Below, one piece after another: positions 25,915 to 35,725 of a DNA stretch of 64,000 bases. Under the pieces are notes generated by a model. That model had not been told where the DNA came from. It made no database searches and saw only the letters and a list, made by a program, of their open reading frames with translations. The first letter of the stretch is position 1, and every line of letters starts with the position of its first letter. The DNA lies in contig NZ_BAJV01000011.1 in the NCBI RefSeq assembly GCF_000613885.1, positions 1 through 64,000 on the forward strand, read 5' to 3'. This stretch comes from Asaia prunellae JCM 25354. Lineage in GTDB: Bacteria > Pseudomonadota > Alphaproteobacteria > Acetobacterales > Acetobacteraceae. A program made the translations under genes and the position numbers.

Positions 25915-27866
25915 GTGCGCGTTGGAAATCTGTCCCGATCTTTGTTGCTGTTGACGACCTGTCTGCTCGGTGCGTCCCAGACTCTGGCGCAAACAGCCAA
26001 TGGTCCAGCTGTCACACCGGATATGGTCCAGCAGGGCTCGGATATTCCGGCCCATATACAGATGCCTGATACGGGACATGACTATATAAAGCAGGATGTC
26101 ATGATTCCGATGCGCGACGGGGTGAAGCTGCACACCGTCATCGTCATCCCAAAAGCGGCGAAGGATCACGAAGCTCCCATCCTGCTGACACGTACCCCGT
26201 ATCATGCATCGCAGCGCGCCGAACGCGTATCCGGGGCTGCTGAAATGCGCAACCTGCTGCCCCAGGGTGACGGGGTGTTTGTCGATGGCGGGTATATCCG
26301 TGTTTTTCAGGACGTGCGCGGCAAGTATGGCTCCGAGGGCGATTATGTCATGACGCGCCCGCCTATCGGCCCGCTCAACCCGAGCAAGACCGATGATACG
26401 ACTGACGCATGGGATACGATCGACTGGCTTATCAAGAATGTGAAGCAGAGCAATGGCCGTGTAGGCATGACCGGGTCATCCTATGAAGGCTGGACCGTCG
26501 TGATGGCGCTGCTCAATCCGCATCCTGCGCTCAAGGTGGCGGCACCGGAGAGCCCGATGGTGGATGGCTGGATGGGCGATGACTGGTACCATTACGGCGC
26601 CTTCCGTCAGGGCAGTTTCGATTATTTCACGATGCAGATGACGAAGAAGGGTGAAGGCGATGCCATCCCCCGTCGTGATGCCGATGATTACACCAATTTC
26701 CTGCAGGCGGGCTCCGCCGGTGACTTTGCCACCAAGGCTGGCCTGGACCAGTTTCCCTGGTGGCAGCGTATGAAGGCTCACCCGGCCTATGATGCGTTCT
26801 GGCAGGATCAGGCGCTCGACAAGTTGCTGGCAAAGCATCCTCTCGCTGTCCCCACGATCTGGGAGCAAGGCCTGTGGGATCAGGAAGACATGTGGGGGGC
26901 AATCCATAGCTGGATGGCCTTGCGCAAGGATCATCCCAAGGTGCCGAATATTCTTGTCATGGGGCCCTGGCGTCACAGTGGAGTGAATTACGACGGATCG
27001 AGCTTGGTCCGTTACATTTCAATGGAGATACGGCGCTCTGGTATCGCGCACACGTCATGCGTCCGTTTTTTGACCAGTATCTGAAGCCGGGAAGTGCCAA
27101 GGTCAATTTCGATGATGCCATCATCTACAATACCGGTGACAATCGCTGGGATCATTTGCGTGGCTGGCTTGGCAATTGCGGTGACAGTTGCCTCGGAACA
27201 GGCGAACGTCTCTATCTGAGAGAAGGTAATGGTCTCGGCTTTGAGCGGGCGAAACCGGGAACGGACAGTTATGTTTCCGATCCGGCGCATCCTGTGCCCT
27301 TCATGACACGTCCATACAGCTTTGCCGATGGCGCACGCTGGAAACCCTGGCTCGTATCGGATCAGCGTTTCGCTGAATCCCGTCCCGATGTTCTGACCTA
27401 TCAGACGCCGGTCCTCGATCATCCGGTCCGTGTCTCAGGCGTCCCGACAGCCGATCTGTTTGCCGCGACCACCGGTACTGATGCTGACTGGGTGGTCAAG
27501 ATCATTGACGTCTATCCCGGTATCACGGCAGACAGGCCGGAGATGGGCGGCTACGAGCTTGCCGTGTCCATGGATATCTTCCGCGGGCGCTACCGTCATG
27601 ATTTTGCCCGGCCAGAGGCCATCCCGGCGAACAGGGTCGAGGAATACAAATTCACACTGCCAGCAGTGAATCATGTGTTCCTGCCCGGCCATCGTATCAT
27701 GGTACAGATCCAGTCTTCGTGGTTCCCCCTTTACGACCGCAATCCCCAAACCTATGTCTCGAACCTCTTTGAGGCCAAGCCTGCCGATTACAAAGCGGCG
27801 ACACATTCGATCTCCCGCGGTGGGGCGCAGGCGAGCAGTATCTATCTTCCTGTTGTGAACCAGTGA
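25915..27866 (+). CDS. Alpha-amino-acid ester hydrolase / CocE-NonD family (frame interrupted)
   Basis: A secreted serine hydrolase of the family that contains the Acetobacter turbidans alpha-amino-acid ester hydrolase, which acts on amino-acid esters and beta-lactam antibiotics with an alpha-amino side chain. GTG 25915 gives a signal peptide ending TLAQT. The X-Pro peptidase-like alpha/beta fold has the nucleophile in GMTGSSYEGWTVV and the conserved DDWYHYGAFRQG. The C-terminal jelly-roll (VNHVFLPGHRIMVQIQSSWF) is complete. The frame breaks at 27006-27007, where GG should be GGG; the repaired join GSSLGPLHFNGDTALWYRAH gives about 650 residues. The precise substrate is inferred from similarity I recall. 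Confidence 0.85.
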
Positions 27867-27904
27867 CATCAGTCTATCGCTGATGTCTGAAAACGAGGCC
27901 TGCC

Positions 27905-28450
27905 ATGACTGAAACCCATCTTGAAAAAGCCCTGATCGGAGGCGGTTGCTTCTGGTGTACCGAGGCTATCTTTACCGGGCTACGTGGCGTCAGATCGGCA
28001 CGGCCGGGCTATGCTGGCGGCCATCGTGAAAATCCGACTTACGAGCAGGTCTGTACCGGGAGTACAGGCCATGCAGAAGTTGTGCAGGTTGTGTTCGATC
28101 CGCAGGAAATCAGTTTTGCTGACGTGCTGCGCGTATTCTACACCACGCATGATCCGACCCAGCTCAACCGTCAGGGCAATGATGTCGGCACGCAGTATCG
28201 CTCGGTTATTTTTGCTCTTGATCCGGCGCAGGAGGTGACTGCCCGTGAAGTCACGCAGGAGATCGCGGCTTCCGGAATCTGGCCTGATCCAATCGTAACG
28301 GAAATTTCAGGCCCGGCAGTGTTCTGGGAGGCGGAGGAAAAACATCATGACTATTTCGCCCGTAATCCTGAAACAGCTTATTGCAGCGCGGTTGTGGCGC
28401 CAAAAGTAGCCAAAGCACGCAAGATGTATCGCGACCGCCTCAAGGTCTGA
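27905..28450 (+). CDS. msrA: Peptide-methionine (S)-S-oxide reductase
   Basis: Repairs oxidised methionine (S-sulfoxide form) in proteins with thioredoxin. A 181-residue MsrA with the catalytic motif GGGCFWCTEAIF near residue 15, followed by GYAGGHRENPTYEQVCTGSTGHAE and VGTQYRSVIF (given separately). AEEKHHDYFARNPETAYC near the end is typical. It follows the ester hydrolase by 38 bases and may share its transcript. A strong hairpin follows the stop. No MsrB is nearby. Confidence 0.95.
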   Translation: MTETHLEKALIGGGCFWCTEAIFTGLRGVRSARPGYAGGHRENPTYEQVCTGSTGHAEVVQVVFDPQEISFADVLRVFYTTHDPTQLNRQGNDVGTQYRSVIFALDPAQEVTAREVTQEIAASGIWPDPIVTEISGPAVFWEAEEKHHDYFARNPETAYCSAVVAPKVAKARKMYRDRLKV

Positions 28451-28461
28451 GGAGATGCACG

Positions 28462-28491
28462 GGAAGCGTGAAACTGGTTGTTTCCGCTTCC
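28462..28491 (+). terminator. Terminator-like hairpin after msrA
   Basis: GGAAGCG-T-GAAAC pairs with GTTTC-CGCTTCC around a 5-base loop, 12 bases after the msrA stop: twelve pairs with one bulge. It lacks a downstream T-run but is the only strong fold here. Confidence 0.65.
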
Positions 28492-28494
28492 GGT

Positions 28495-28620
28495 GCGCGC
28501 TCCGGAATGTGAGAGCACTAAAGTCCATTCAATACAAAGCTTACTGAGTAATCTGACCGAACGGGTTATGATGGTACGGAGATAGTATTGATCAGGATAA
28601 CGGTATTTCTGACCAAATCC
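28495..28620 (-). pseudogene. Decayed LysR-type 3'-end remnant
   Basis: Bases 28518-28558 align by eye with 33132-33173, the 3' end of the intact LysR gene (about three quarters identical with one gap), and weaker similarity continues on both sides. In one minus-strand frame the residues KLCIEW match the ELYIEW near the end of the intact regulator. No open frame remains. It lies in the same orientation as the intact gene, so the two form imperfect direct repeats around the Hint-protein block. Confidence 0.4.
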
Positions 28621-29176
28621 TGAGCAGGGTTTGCTCCCGATTAGAATGAATGACAACAAGCTGAAACCCTATGGGTCAGCGCGACCACCCACAATGTTCC
28701 ACTTCAGCATGTCACGTTATGATGTGTGGTTGCCTAATATAAATATAGTAGGGCAAGCACAGAAAAAGACAAGAAGTCTTTATTAAACTATCATATGGCT
28801 CATAAATTATTTTTCTAAACAAACGGATGAAAAATCTATTATAAACAACAAATTTTATGTGAGGTCACAATAAGTAATGGCCAAGCTATTGATTTTTTGT
28901 ATTCAGAAGAAGTATTTTGTTTTTATACGACAAAGCAAACATGAGGTAGATAATAAACTCAGGCACTTTTGCAATGCATTATAGCATAATGAATCATTTA
29001 TTTTAATAAAGTTAATGTATTCAATATCAATGATGTGCATTAATAAAATATACTATCCTATTTAGCGTCAGGTTTGTATAGGATTTTTGAAGAGTGATTA
29101 AAGAAGTTAACCGCCACCCCAGATAAGATACTATAATTCTTGTTTGGATTTGCAACAACGGGATAAGGAAAATAAC
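28621..29176. other. AT-rich leader of the Hint/AIDA gene
   Basis: About 550 bases without a gene. From about 28730 on, the sequence is strikingly AT-rich compared with the surroundings. It probably holds the promoter of the large adhesin-like gene and could be a target of a silencing protein, but no defined box can be named. Short frames here are noise. Confidence 0.5.
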
Positions 29177-32100
29177 ATGTCCGTAGTATCTTCTGGAGTA
29201 TCTCAGCAAGTAAGTTCCGGTATAACGTCGGATTTGCAGGTATATGGAAGTGTTTTTGTTCGAAATCCTGGGGTTGTTACTTCAAGTGTGGTGGATAATG
29301 GGGGGATAATAACGGCTGGTGCCGTTACCATTGGTATCCCGACTTATGTATCTTCCGGCGGTACGGTTGATAATACAATTGTCTCTTCCGGCGGAAAGAT
29401 CGTTATAAATATAGGAGGTGTTTCTACCAGCAACACTATTGGTGCTGGCGGTACAATGGTAGTGAGCGGTTGGTCTAGTTGGGTCGGGAGTGCAACCGAT
29501 ACTTCAATTTCTGAGGGTGGAACCGTTGTTTTGAACAGCGGTGTTTCTCAGAGAGCAATTGTATCGAGTGGAGGTGTCCTGTCTGCTGGCCGTGGTGGTA
29601 AAAGTTATAATGCTACGGCGCAATCTGGTGGGAGTGTTGTCCTCTACGCTACTGGCGTAGGGTATAATGACAGCGCGCAAGCCGGAGGTGCAATTGTTGT
29701 TTCCTCAGGGGGTACCGAATTTGCTTCGTCGGGAAGCGTTGCAAGTGCGCAGGTATCTGCTGGTGGTACTCTGGTCGCTACCACGAGCGGCACTGTCAAT
29801 AATGCCGTTATTTCTCAAGGCGGGTCGGCTATTGTAATAAATAATGGACTTGTCAGCGCAAGTGAAATAATGAGTGGTGGGTATATAAATGTAAGCAACG
29901 GCATACTATCGGCCAGCACAATAAATTTGGGTGGTGGTGCAGCGGTATATTCTGCGGGAACTGTAGTTGGAAATTCTATAGACGGTGGCACGCTAACTGC
30001 GGGACTCGTTACTGGAACCGGTTCTCCATGGTATCTATCTGCTGGTGGTACTGTAATTTCCAACGTTATTACCAATAGTGGTAAAGTCGTAATATCGGCC
30101 TCCGGCGTGGCATCCGGCAATATAGTTGAAAGTGGAGGATCGATAGCGGTTAGCGGGTTTTCCAACGGTACAAGTACTTACCTGGGGACTGCAAAAGATA
30201 ATATCGTCTCAGACGGTGGCGTGTTGATGGTTGCCCGCTATGGTCGTAGCTATAATGCCTCTGCGCAATCTGGAGGGAGTGTCGTCCTCTATAACTCTGG
30301 TATTGGATATAATGATAGTGCAGAACCTGGAGGAATGCTGTTGGTCTCCAGTGGGGGGACAGAAATTGCTTCATCAGGAACTGTTGCAAATGCGCAGGTA
30401 TCAGCTGGTGGAACGGTCCTAGCGTCGACAAGTGGTGTTGTCTCTAATGCAGTAATATCGAATGGTGGTACCGCGCTTGTCATCGACAGCGGTTTGGTGA
30501 GCGGGGGAACCGTACTGACCAATGGGTATCTTTATGTTTCCCAGGGTCTGTATTCAGGTGGTACCATTGCCTCGGGAGGCACCGGAGAGGTTGCCAAAGC
30601 AGGTACTGCAGTTGAGCCTTTATTGAGTGGCGGAACGCTCATTGTCGGCAAAACGACGGGAACTGGAAGTCCTTGGTATTCTTCTTCGGGAGGAACTGTT
30701 GTCTCAGCTAATGTTGTCTCCAGCGGTTATCTTGTTGTTTCCAACGGTGGCACTGGTATTGACAATACTGTCGGCAGTGGCGGGACCTTGCAAGCCAATG
30801 GTTGGTCTTACGCAACGCCAACCAACGGTGCTCCTCCACCAGGTGTTCTGAGTAATTCTTTTGTCTCGGATGGCGGGACAATGGTACTGAGTCGTGGTGT
30901 CAGCTACGACGCCAAGGTCAGTAGTGGTGGTGTACTCTCCAACGGCCCTGGTGGGACCAGCTATAATGCCACAGCGCAGTCAGGGGGAAGTATTCTCCTT
31001 TACCAATCGGGCGTGGGCTATAATGATACGGCAGAAAATGGAGGAACCGTTGTTGTTTCCAGTGGGGGTACGGAAATAGCTTCTGGAGGAACTGTAGTAA
31101 ATGTACAGGTGTCTGCTGCTGGAACTGTTATTGCATCCACAAGTGGTATTGTGTCGAATGTAGTGATATCAAATGGTGGTTCAGGTCTCGTATCAGATAA
31201 TGGTACAATTAGAGATGCCACTGTAATTAATGGTGGATACATAGCAGTAAGCTCAGGAATACTATCTTCAGGGGCGGTGAATGGTGGAGGTAGTGTTTTT
31301 GTCAGAAGTGGCGGGACTGCTGCTAATCTGGCGGTGAGCGGAGGCACTGTGACTGCCGGTGTTACGACCGGGACAGGCTCTCCTTGGTACACCTCTGCTG
31401 GCGGTACAATACTATCAAACAATGTGGAAGCTGGCGGCGTATTGACAGTATCCAATGGCGGTAACGCGTCTGGAAACACCGTTGGTAGTGGCGGTACCAT
31501 CGTTGCCGCGGGCTGGGCTTATACTACACCCGTCAATGGTGCACCGGCAGCAGGAACGGCCAACAAAAACTATCTGTCCAGTGGTGGAACACTCGTGCTT
31601 CGTAACGGGGCTACCGGATCAGGCAATGTTATTGGTAATGGCGCGGTCGAATACGTTTCGTCAGGATCGGTGGAAACGGGTGCGTTGATCAATAGTGGAG
31701 GGACAATCTCCCTTGCCAGCACCAGCGCTCTGGTTAGTGGCATACTCAGGCCACATGGAACAATTGACTTCCCGTTTCTGTCTGGCAACATAACCTCAGC
31801 TAATATCACTTCGGATGGTTTACTTACTGTCTACGCTGGTACAAGCGCTGCAAGTATACAGCTGGCGGGTTCGTACAGCATCAATGAGTTCAGCTACTTT
31901 GGGAAATCAATCACTCTCACCTGTTTTCTTGAAGGCACAAACATACTCACAGTCAATGGTCTGGTTGCTGTGGAAAATCTGCGAATAGGGGATGTCATTA
32001 TCTGCTGGGACCGGAAACCGGGCAGAATATCGAGAAGGCGGTGAAGTGGGTCGGTGCGCAGCGCAACACTGTTAAGAGCTCCAAATACGATGATGAAGCG

Positions 32101-32976
32101 GGCTATCTTGTCCATTTTGCGCCAAATGCGCTCGGGGACGGGCTTCCCCTTCAGGATTTGTGGGTTACCCCTGAGCACTGCATGTATATCGACGGTTTTT
32201 TCATTCCTTCGCGTATGCTGGTAAACGGATTGAATGTTACCTATGATAAGAGCAAAGTAGACTATACTGTCTATCATGTAGAAACCGATGGCCACTCAAT
32301 CGTCTATGCAGAGGGCGCTCTTTCAGAAAGTTATCTTGATACAGGAAACCGGAGTAATTTCTCGCAGATTGGCAATCTGGTTACATTTGGTACCAGAGGA
32401 GTTTGCTCATGGGAGAAGGATGCAGCAGCCTGTCTGGAGGTGTCGCAGTCGAAGGTCGAGCCTATCTACAATAGAATCGCCAACAGAGCTGGGGTTGATA
32501 CCGTAAGCCCGACACTGGTAATGGACTGTGACGTTTGTCTGGTAACTGACAATGGAGCCGTGTATCAACCGATCAGGCAAAATGATAATCAATATGTCTT
32601 CCATCTCTGCGAAAAATTTGACTGGTTAAATCTTGTATCAAATTCAAGCCGACCATGTGACGTTATCGGACCATTCCTGGATGATAGAAGAGAGCTTGGA
32701 ATATCTGTAGGAAACATCCACCTCTATCAAGGAGACCAGGTTGTTGTATTTGACGAGCATCTGCGTGAGGAAAATTTGGCAGGCTGGCACGCAGCTGAAT
32801 CAGACAAACATCGCTGGACTACCGGTAGTGCGATGCTTGATCTGAAATCGTCTCACTCCTCTGATATTTCCGTTATTGCGATAGAAATCAAAGCTGGCGG
32901 CCCCTATCTCGAGAGAAACTACATCACGAACATACCCGATGCTTCTGTTGTTGGTGACGAGGTCAAAGCCAGTTAA
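29177..32976 (+). CDS. Hint-domain protein with AIDA-like repeat passenger (frame interrupted)
   Basis: A giant predicted surface or secreted protein (about 1,266 residues). ATG 29177 follows AAGGAAAA. Residues 1 to about 900 are Gly/Ser-rich AIDA-type repeats (V-x-SGGT-x... pattern) forming a likely beta-solenoid. Residues from Cys916 form a Hint autoprocessing domain: CFLEGTNILT, VENLRIGDVI, LWVTPEHCMYIDGFFIPS, SYLDTGNRSNF. A C-terminal part of about 200 residues ends with RWTTGSAML and KAGGPYLERNY. There is no signal peptide and no autotransporter barrel, so export is unclear. The frame breaks at GGG 32020-32022, which should be GGGG (join DRKPGQNIEKAVKWVGAQ). It is AT-rich relative to its neighbours. 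Confidence 0.8.
29590..31590 (+). repeat. Three super-repeats within the passenger
   Basis: The passenger contains three diverged units of about 215-237 residues. Each holds SYNA-(T/S)-AQSGGS, a V/I-GYND-(S/T)-A box, VSSGGTE-(F/I)-AS and TGTGSPWY in that order. The SYNA motif falls at about 29603, 30248 and 30959, so spacing is 645 and 711 bases. Copies 1 and 3 share a GV-S leader that copy 2 lacks. Such arrays evolve by recombination. Confidence 0.8.
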
Positions 32977-32978
32977 GC

Positions 32979-32997
32979 TCCGGATTTATTATCCGGA
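32979..32997 (+). terminator. Hairpin after Hint gene
   Basis: TCCGGAT and ATCCGGA form a 7-base stem three bases after the stop of the Hint gene, in the gap to the convergent LysR gene. There is no T-run. Confidence 0.5.
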
Positions 32998-33115
32998 CAG
33001 GACGATTATGGCGAGACAGATGGCTGAGAAAAAGACGATCAGACATCTGTCGCAGCGGGTTGCGACCCGCTGCCTGCCTCATGATGATTGACGCCTGCAT
33101 CTTCTAGTGCATGCT

Positions 33116-34024
33116 CTAGAAGGTGAGGGCGCCAAAGCCCCATTCAATATAAAGCTCGCTGAGCGATTTGAGGAACAGGGCTATGGCGGCAGAGGGAGGT
33201 TCGGCTCGCATATTGAGGGTGACCGGGCATGTCATGCGCTGCTGTGTGGAGAGAAACTGTATCTCTGGATGGCCGATGGCGCGGGCTGAGACAGGAACGA
33301 TGCACAGCCCCATCTTTGCGGCAACAAGTGACAGGGCTGTCGTCATTTCCTGAACCAGAATCTGGTGAGGGACCATGACACCATGGCGCCTCAGGAGTGT
33401 CAGGGTTTTACGGGCGTAATTCGGACCTTTGTCCCGTGGATAGAGAATGAGCGTCTCCTCGGTCAGACGGTTCAGATCAAAAGATTCGCTTTGCAGGCAG
33501 GAGAAATCTGTCGGAGCGGCGAGTACCAGCCTTTCTTCACGCAGGACGATGCTGCGGATGTCTGGTTCAACAATTTCGGCTCGGTCGAGACCGATATCGA
33601 TGCGTCCATCAATCAGCGCTGCTACCTGCTCGGCTGAGTTCATTTCGTTGATTGTCAGCGTAACACCGGGCGCTGCGTGACGATAATGCCTTATCAGATG
33701 TGGCAAACGCAGGTGAAATGCCGAGGCCTCGATCCCCAGAGACAGGCGGGGACGTTGCGACAGGGAAAAATCCGCCATGAGTGTTCTGAGGCGTTCATGC
33801 TGGTTCAGGATCTGGTTGGCCTGTTCGCAGAGGAGCTGTCCTGCCGGTGTCAGGGTGAGCGGGCGTGACCGGCGATCCAGCAGGTCAACCTCAAGCTCCT
33901 CTTCCAGTTCCCTGATCTGGCGGCTGAGTGGTGGTTGGGCCATGTTGAGGCGTTTTGCTGCGGCTGAAAAATTGCGCTCTTCCGCAACGGCCAGAAAATA
34001 GCGCAGCTTGCGAAGCTCTATCAC
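33116..34024 (-). CDS. LysR-type transcriptional regulator
   Basis: A 302-residue regulator. The N-terminal winged helix (MIELRKLRYFLAVAEERNFS, AAKRLNMAQPPLSRQIRELE) is the LysR signature, followed by a periplasmic-binding-like effector domain (residues about 90-295). It resembles the BenM/CatR type, which senses aromatic intermediates. It is divergent from the aldehyde dehydrogenase gene with about 150 bases between, so it probably controls it and the GMC gene in response to their substrate. Its 3' end is the intact partner of the remnant at 28495. Confidence 0.93.
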   Translation of the reverse strand: MIELRKLRYFLAVAEERNFSAAAKRLNMAQPPLSRQIRELEEELEVDLLDRRSRPLTLTPAGQLLCEQANQILNQHERLRTLMADFSLSQRPRLSLGIEASAFHLRLPHLIRHYRHAAPGVTLTINEMNSAEQVAALIDGRIDIGLDRAEIVEPDIRSIVLREERLVLAAPTDFSCLQSESFDLNRLTEETLILYPRDKGPNYARKTLTLLRRHGVMVPHQILVQEMTTALSLVAAKMGLCIVPVSARAIGHPEIQFLSTQQRMTCPVTLNMRAEPPSAAIALFLKSLSELYIEWGFGALTF

Positions 34025-34176
34025 AGTATCTTGATACCTTTGTCACGGGATCATGTACGGCATGAAAGCACCGTAATCCGGGCATTATACCCAAAAGGTT
34101 GGAAAAGCGACCAAGATGGTCTTTCCCATGACATAAGCAAACCCGGCATGTTTTCCGCAAGAGAAGGAGAAATGCC

Positions 34177-35658
34177 TTGACCTCACAGCACGAAAAAAAC
34201 ACCGGAGAGTTTCTGGGTGCCACGCATCTCGAAGGATGCTTGTTCACCGGAGAATGGAAGCCGCGCACGCTGACTGCCCCGGTGATGGAGCCGGCGACGG
34301 GTGATCAGCTTGCTCTGATTGCACTGGCGGATCCTGATCAGGTCGCCCAGTCCGCCCAATCAGCCAGCATTATCCAGAAGCAATGGGCAGCGACTAGTCC
34401 TGCCGCGCGGGCCGATATCCTTGCAAAGGCAGTGGAAGTACTTGCTGAGCAGACCAGTGAGGTGGCTCAGTGGCTGATACGCGAGGGCGGCGGCGCCCAT
34501 ATGAAAGCAAATTTCGAGATCGCGGTCACCATCAAGGCGCTCAGACTGGCTGCGGCCCTGCCCGAGCAGGCGCAGGGGCTGGTTCTGCCAAGCGTGGAAG
34601 GTCAGACAAGCTTTGCCCGACGCAAGCCTCGCGGGCTCATAGGAATTATCTCACCTTTCAATTTTCCGCTCTATCTGGCGATGCGGGCCGTGGCTCCCGC
34701 TCTTGCCCTGGGTAATGGCGTTATTCTCAAACCTGACCCGCGTACGGCAATCTGTGGTGGTCATGTCATTGCCCGTATTTTCGAACTCGCCGGGCTGCCC
34801 AAAGGGCTCCTGCATGTTCTGCCTGGTGGTGGCGAAGTGGGTGAGGCCCTTTGCTCCGATCCGCATATCGCGATGATCCAGTTTACCGGATCGACCGGGG
34901 CCGGGCGTGCTGTTGGCCAACTGGCCGGAAGGCATCTCAAGAAGGTTTCTCTGGAGCTTGGCGGGAAAAACCCGCTGATTGTTCTTGACGATGCCGATAT
35001 AGAAGCTGCCGCCGCAAATGCTGCCTGGGGTGCCTATCTGCACCAGGGGCAGATCTGTATGGCAACGGGGCGCATACTGGTTCATGAGAGCATTGCGCGC
35101 GCTTTTACCGACAGGCTTGCTGAAAAGGCACGTGCAATCAAAGTCGGTAATCCGGTCTCTGAAGAAATCTTCAACGGGCCGCTGATCAACCAGCGTCAGG
35201 CCGACCATGCACGGTCTATTGTTGATGAGACCCTTTCTCAGGGGGGTATCCTTGAGGCCGGTGGCTCGGGTGAAGGATTATTCTATCAGCCAACCGTACT
35301 CTCGGGCGTACGGCCAGGCATGCGGGCCTTCGATGAAGAGGTTTTTGGTCCTGTTGCCGTGGTCACGACATTCAGGACTGAAGATGAAGCCGTTACCCTG
35401 GCAAATATGACGGATTACGGGCTTTCCGCATCAGTCTTCTCGAAAGATATTGCGCGGGCCATGCGCATCGGTGATTGCCTGCATGTAGGCCTCTTGCATA
35501 TCAACGAGCAGACCGTCGGCGATGATGTTGTCAATCCTTTCGGCGGTGTGGGTGCCTCCGGTAACGGGGCAACAATTGGCGGTCCTGCCAATCTCGATGA
35601 GTTCACCGAGTGGCAATGGGTCACGCAGCGAGACGTGCCGACCGCTTATCCGATTTGA
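34177..35658 (+). CDS. NAD(P)-dependent aldehyde dehydrogenase, benzaldehyde/vanillin type
   Basis: Oxidises an aldehyde, probably aromatic, to the acid. TTG 34177 is the start because AGGAG (34164-34168) lies eight bases upstream; the ATG at 34172 would stop after two codons. The 493-residue protein has IGIISPFNFPLYLAMRAVAP, the Gly motif FTGSTGAGRAVGQLAG, catalytic Glu in SLELGGKNPLIVL and catalytic Cys in GQICMATGR, then EEVFGPVAVV. The tail FGGVGASGNGA is typical of XylC-like benzaldehyde dehydrogenases. The GMC oxidoreductase follows by 67 bases, giving a plausible alcohol-to-acid pathway. The exact substrate is inferred. Confidence 0.9.
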   Translation: MTSQHEKNTGEFLGATHLEGCLFTGEWKPRTLTAPVMEPATGDQLALIALADPDQVAQSAQSASIIQKQWAATSPAARADILAKAVEVLAEQTSEVAQWLIREGGGAHMKANFEIAVTIKALRLAAALPEQAQGLVLPSVEGQTSFARRKPRGLIGIISPFNFPLYLAMRAVAPALALGNGVILKPDPRTAICGGHVIARIFELAGLPKGLLHVLPGGGEVGEALCSDPHIAMIQFTGSTGAGRAVGQLAGRHLKKVSLELGGKNPLIVLDDADIEAAAANAAWGAYLHQGQICMATGRILVHESIARAFTDRLAEKARAIKVGNPVSEEIFNGPLINQRQADHARSIVDETLSQGGILEAGGSGEGLFYQPTVLSGVRPGMRAFDEEVFGPVAVVTTFRTEDEAVTLANMTDYGLSASVFSKDIARAMRIGDCLHVGLLHINEQTVGDDVVNPFGGVGASGNGATIGGPANLDEFTEWQWVTQRDVPTAYPI

Positions 35659-35725
35659 CACCTGCCTGATGCATCCGTTCCCCAAGGGGAACGAGGTGCC
35701 GCTTATCTTCCATAAGGAACGTCCC

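Noticed and set aside
29177-31590. CRISPR or tandem DNA repeat array
   Set aside because: The repeats are protein-level Gly/Ser motifs in one open frame with diverged DNA, without constant repeats and spacers.
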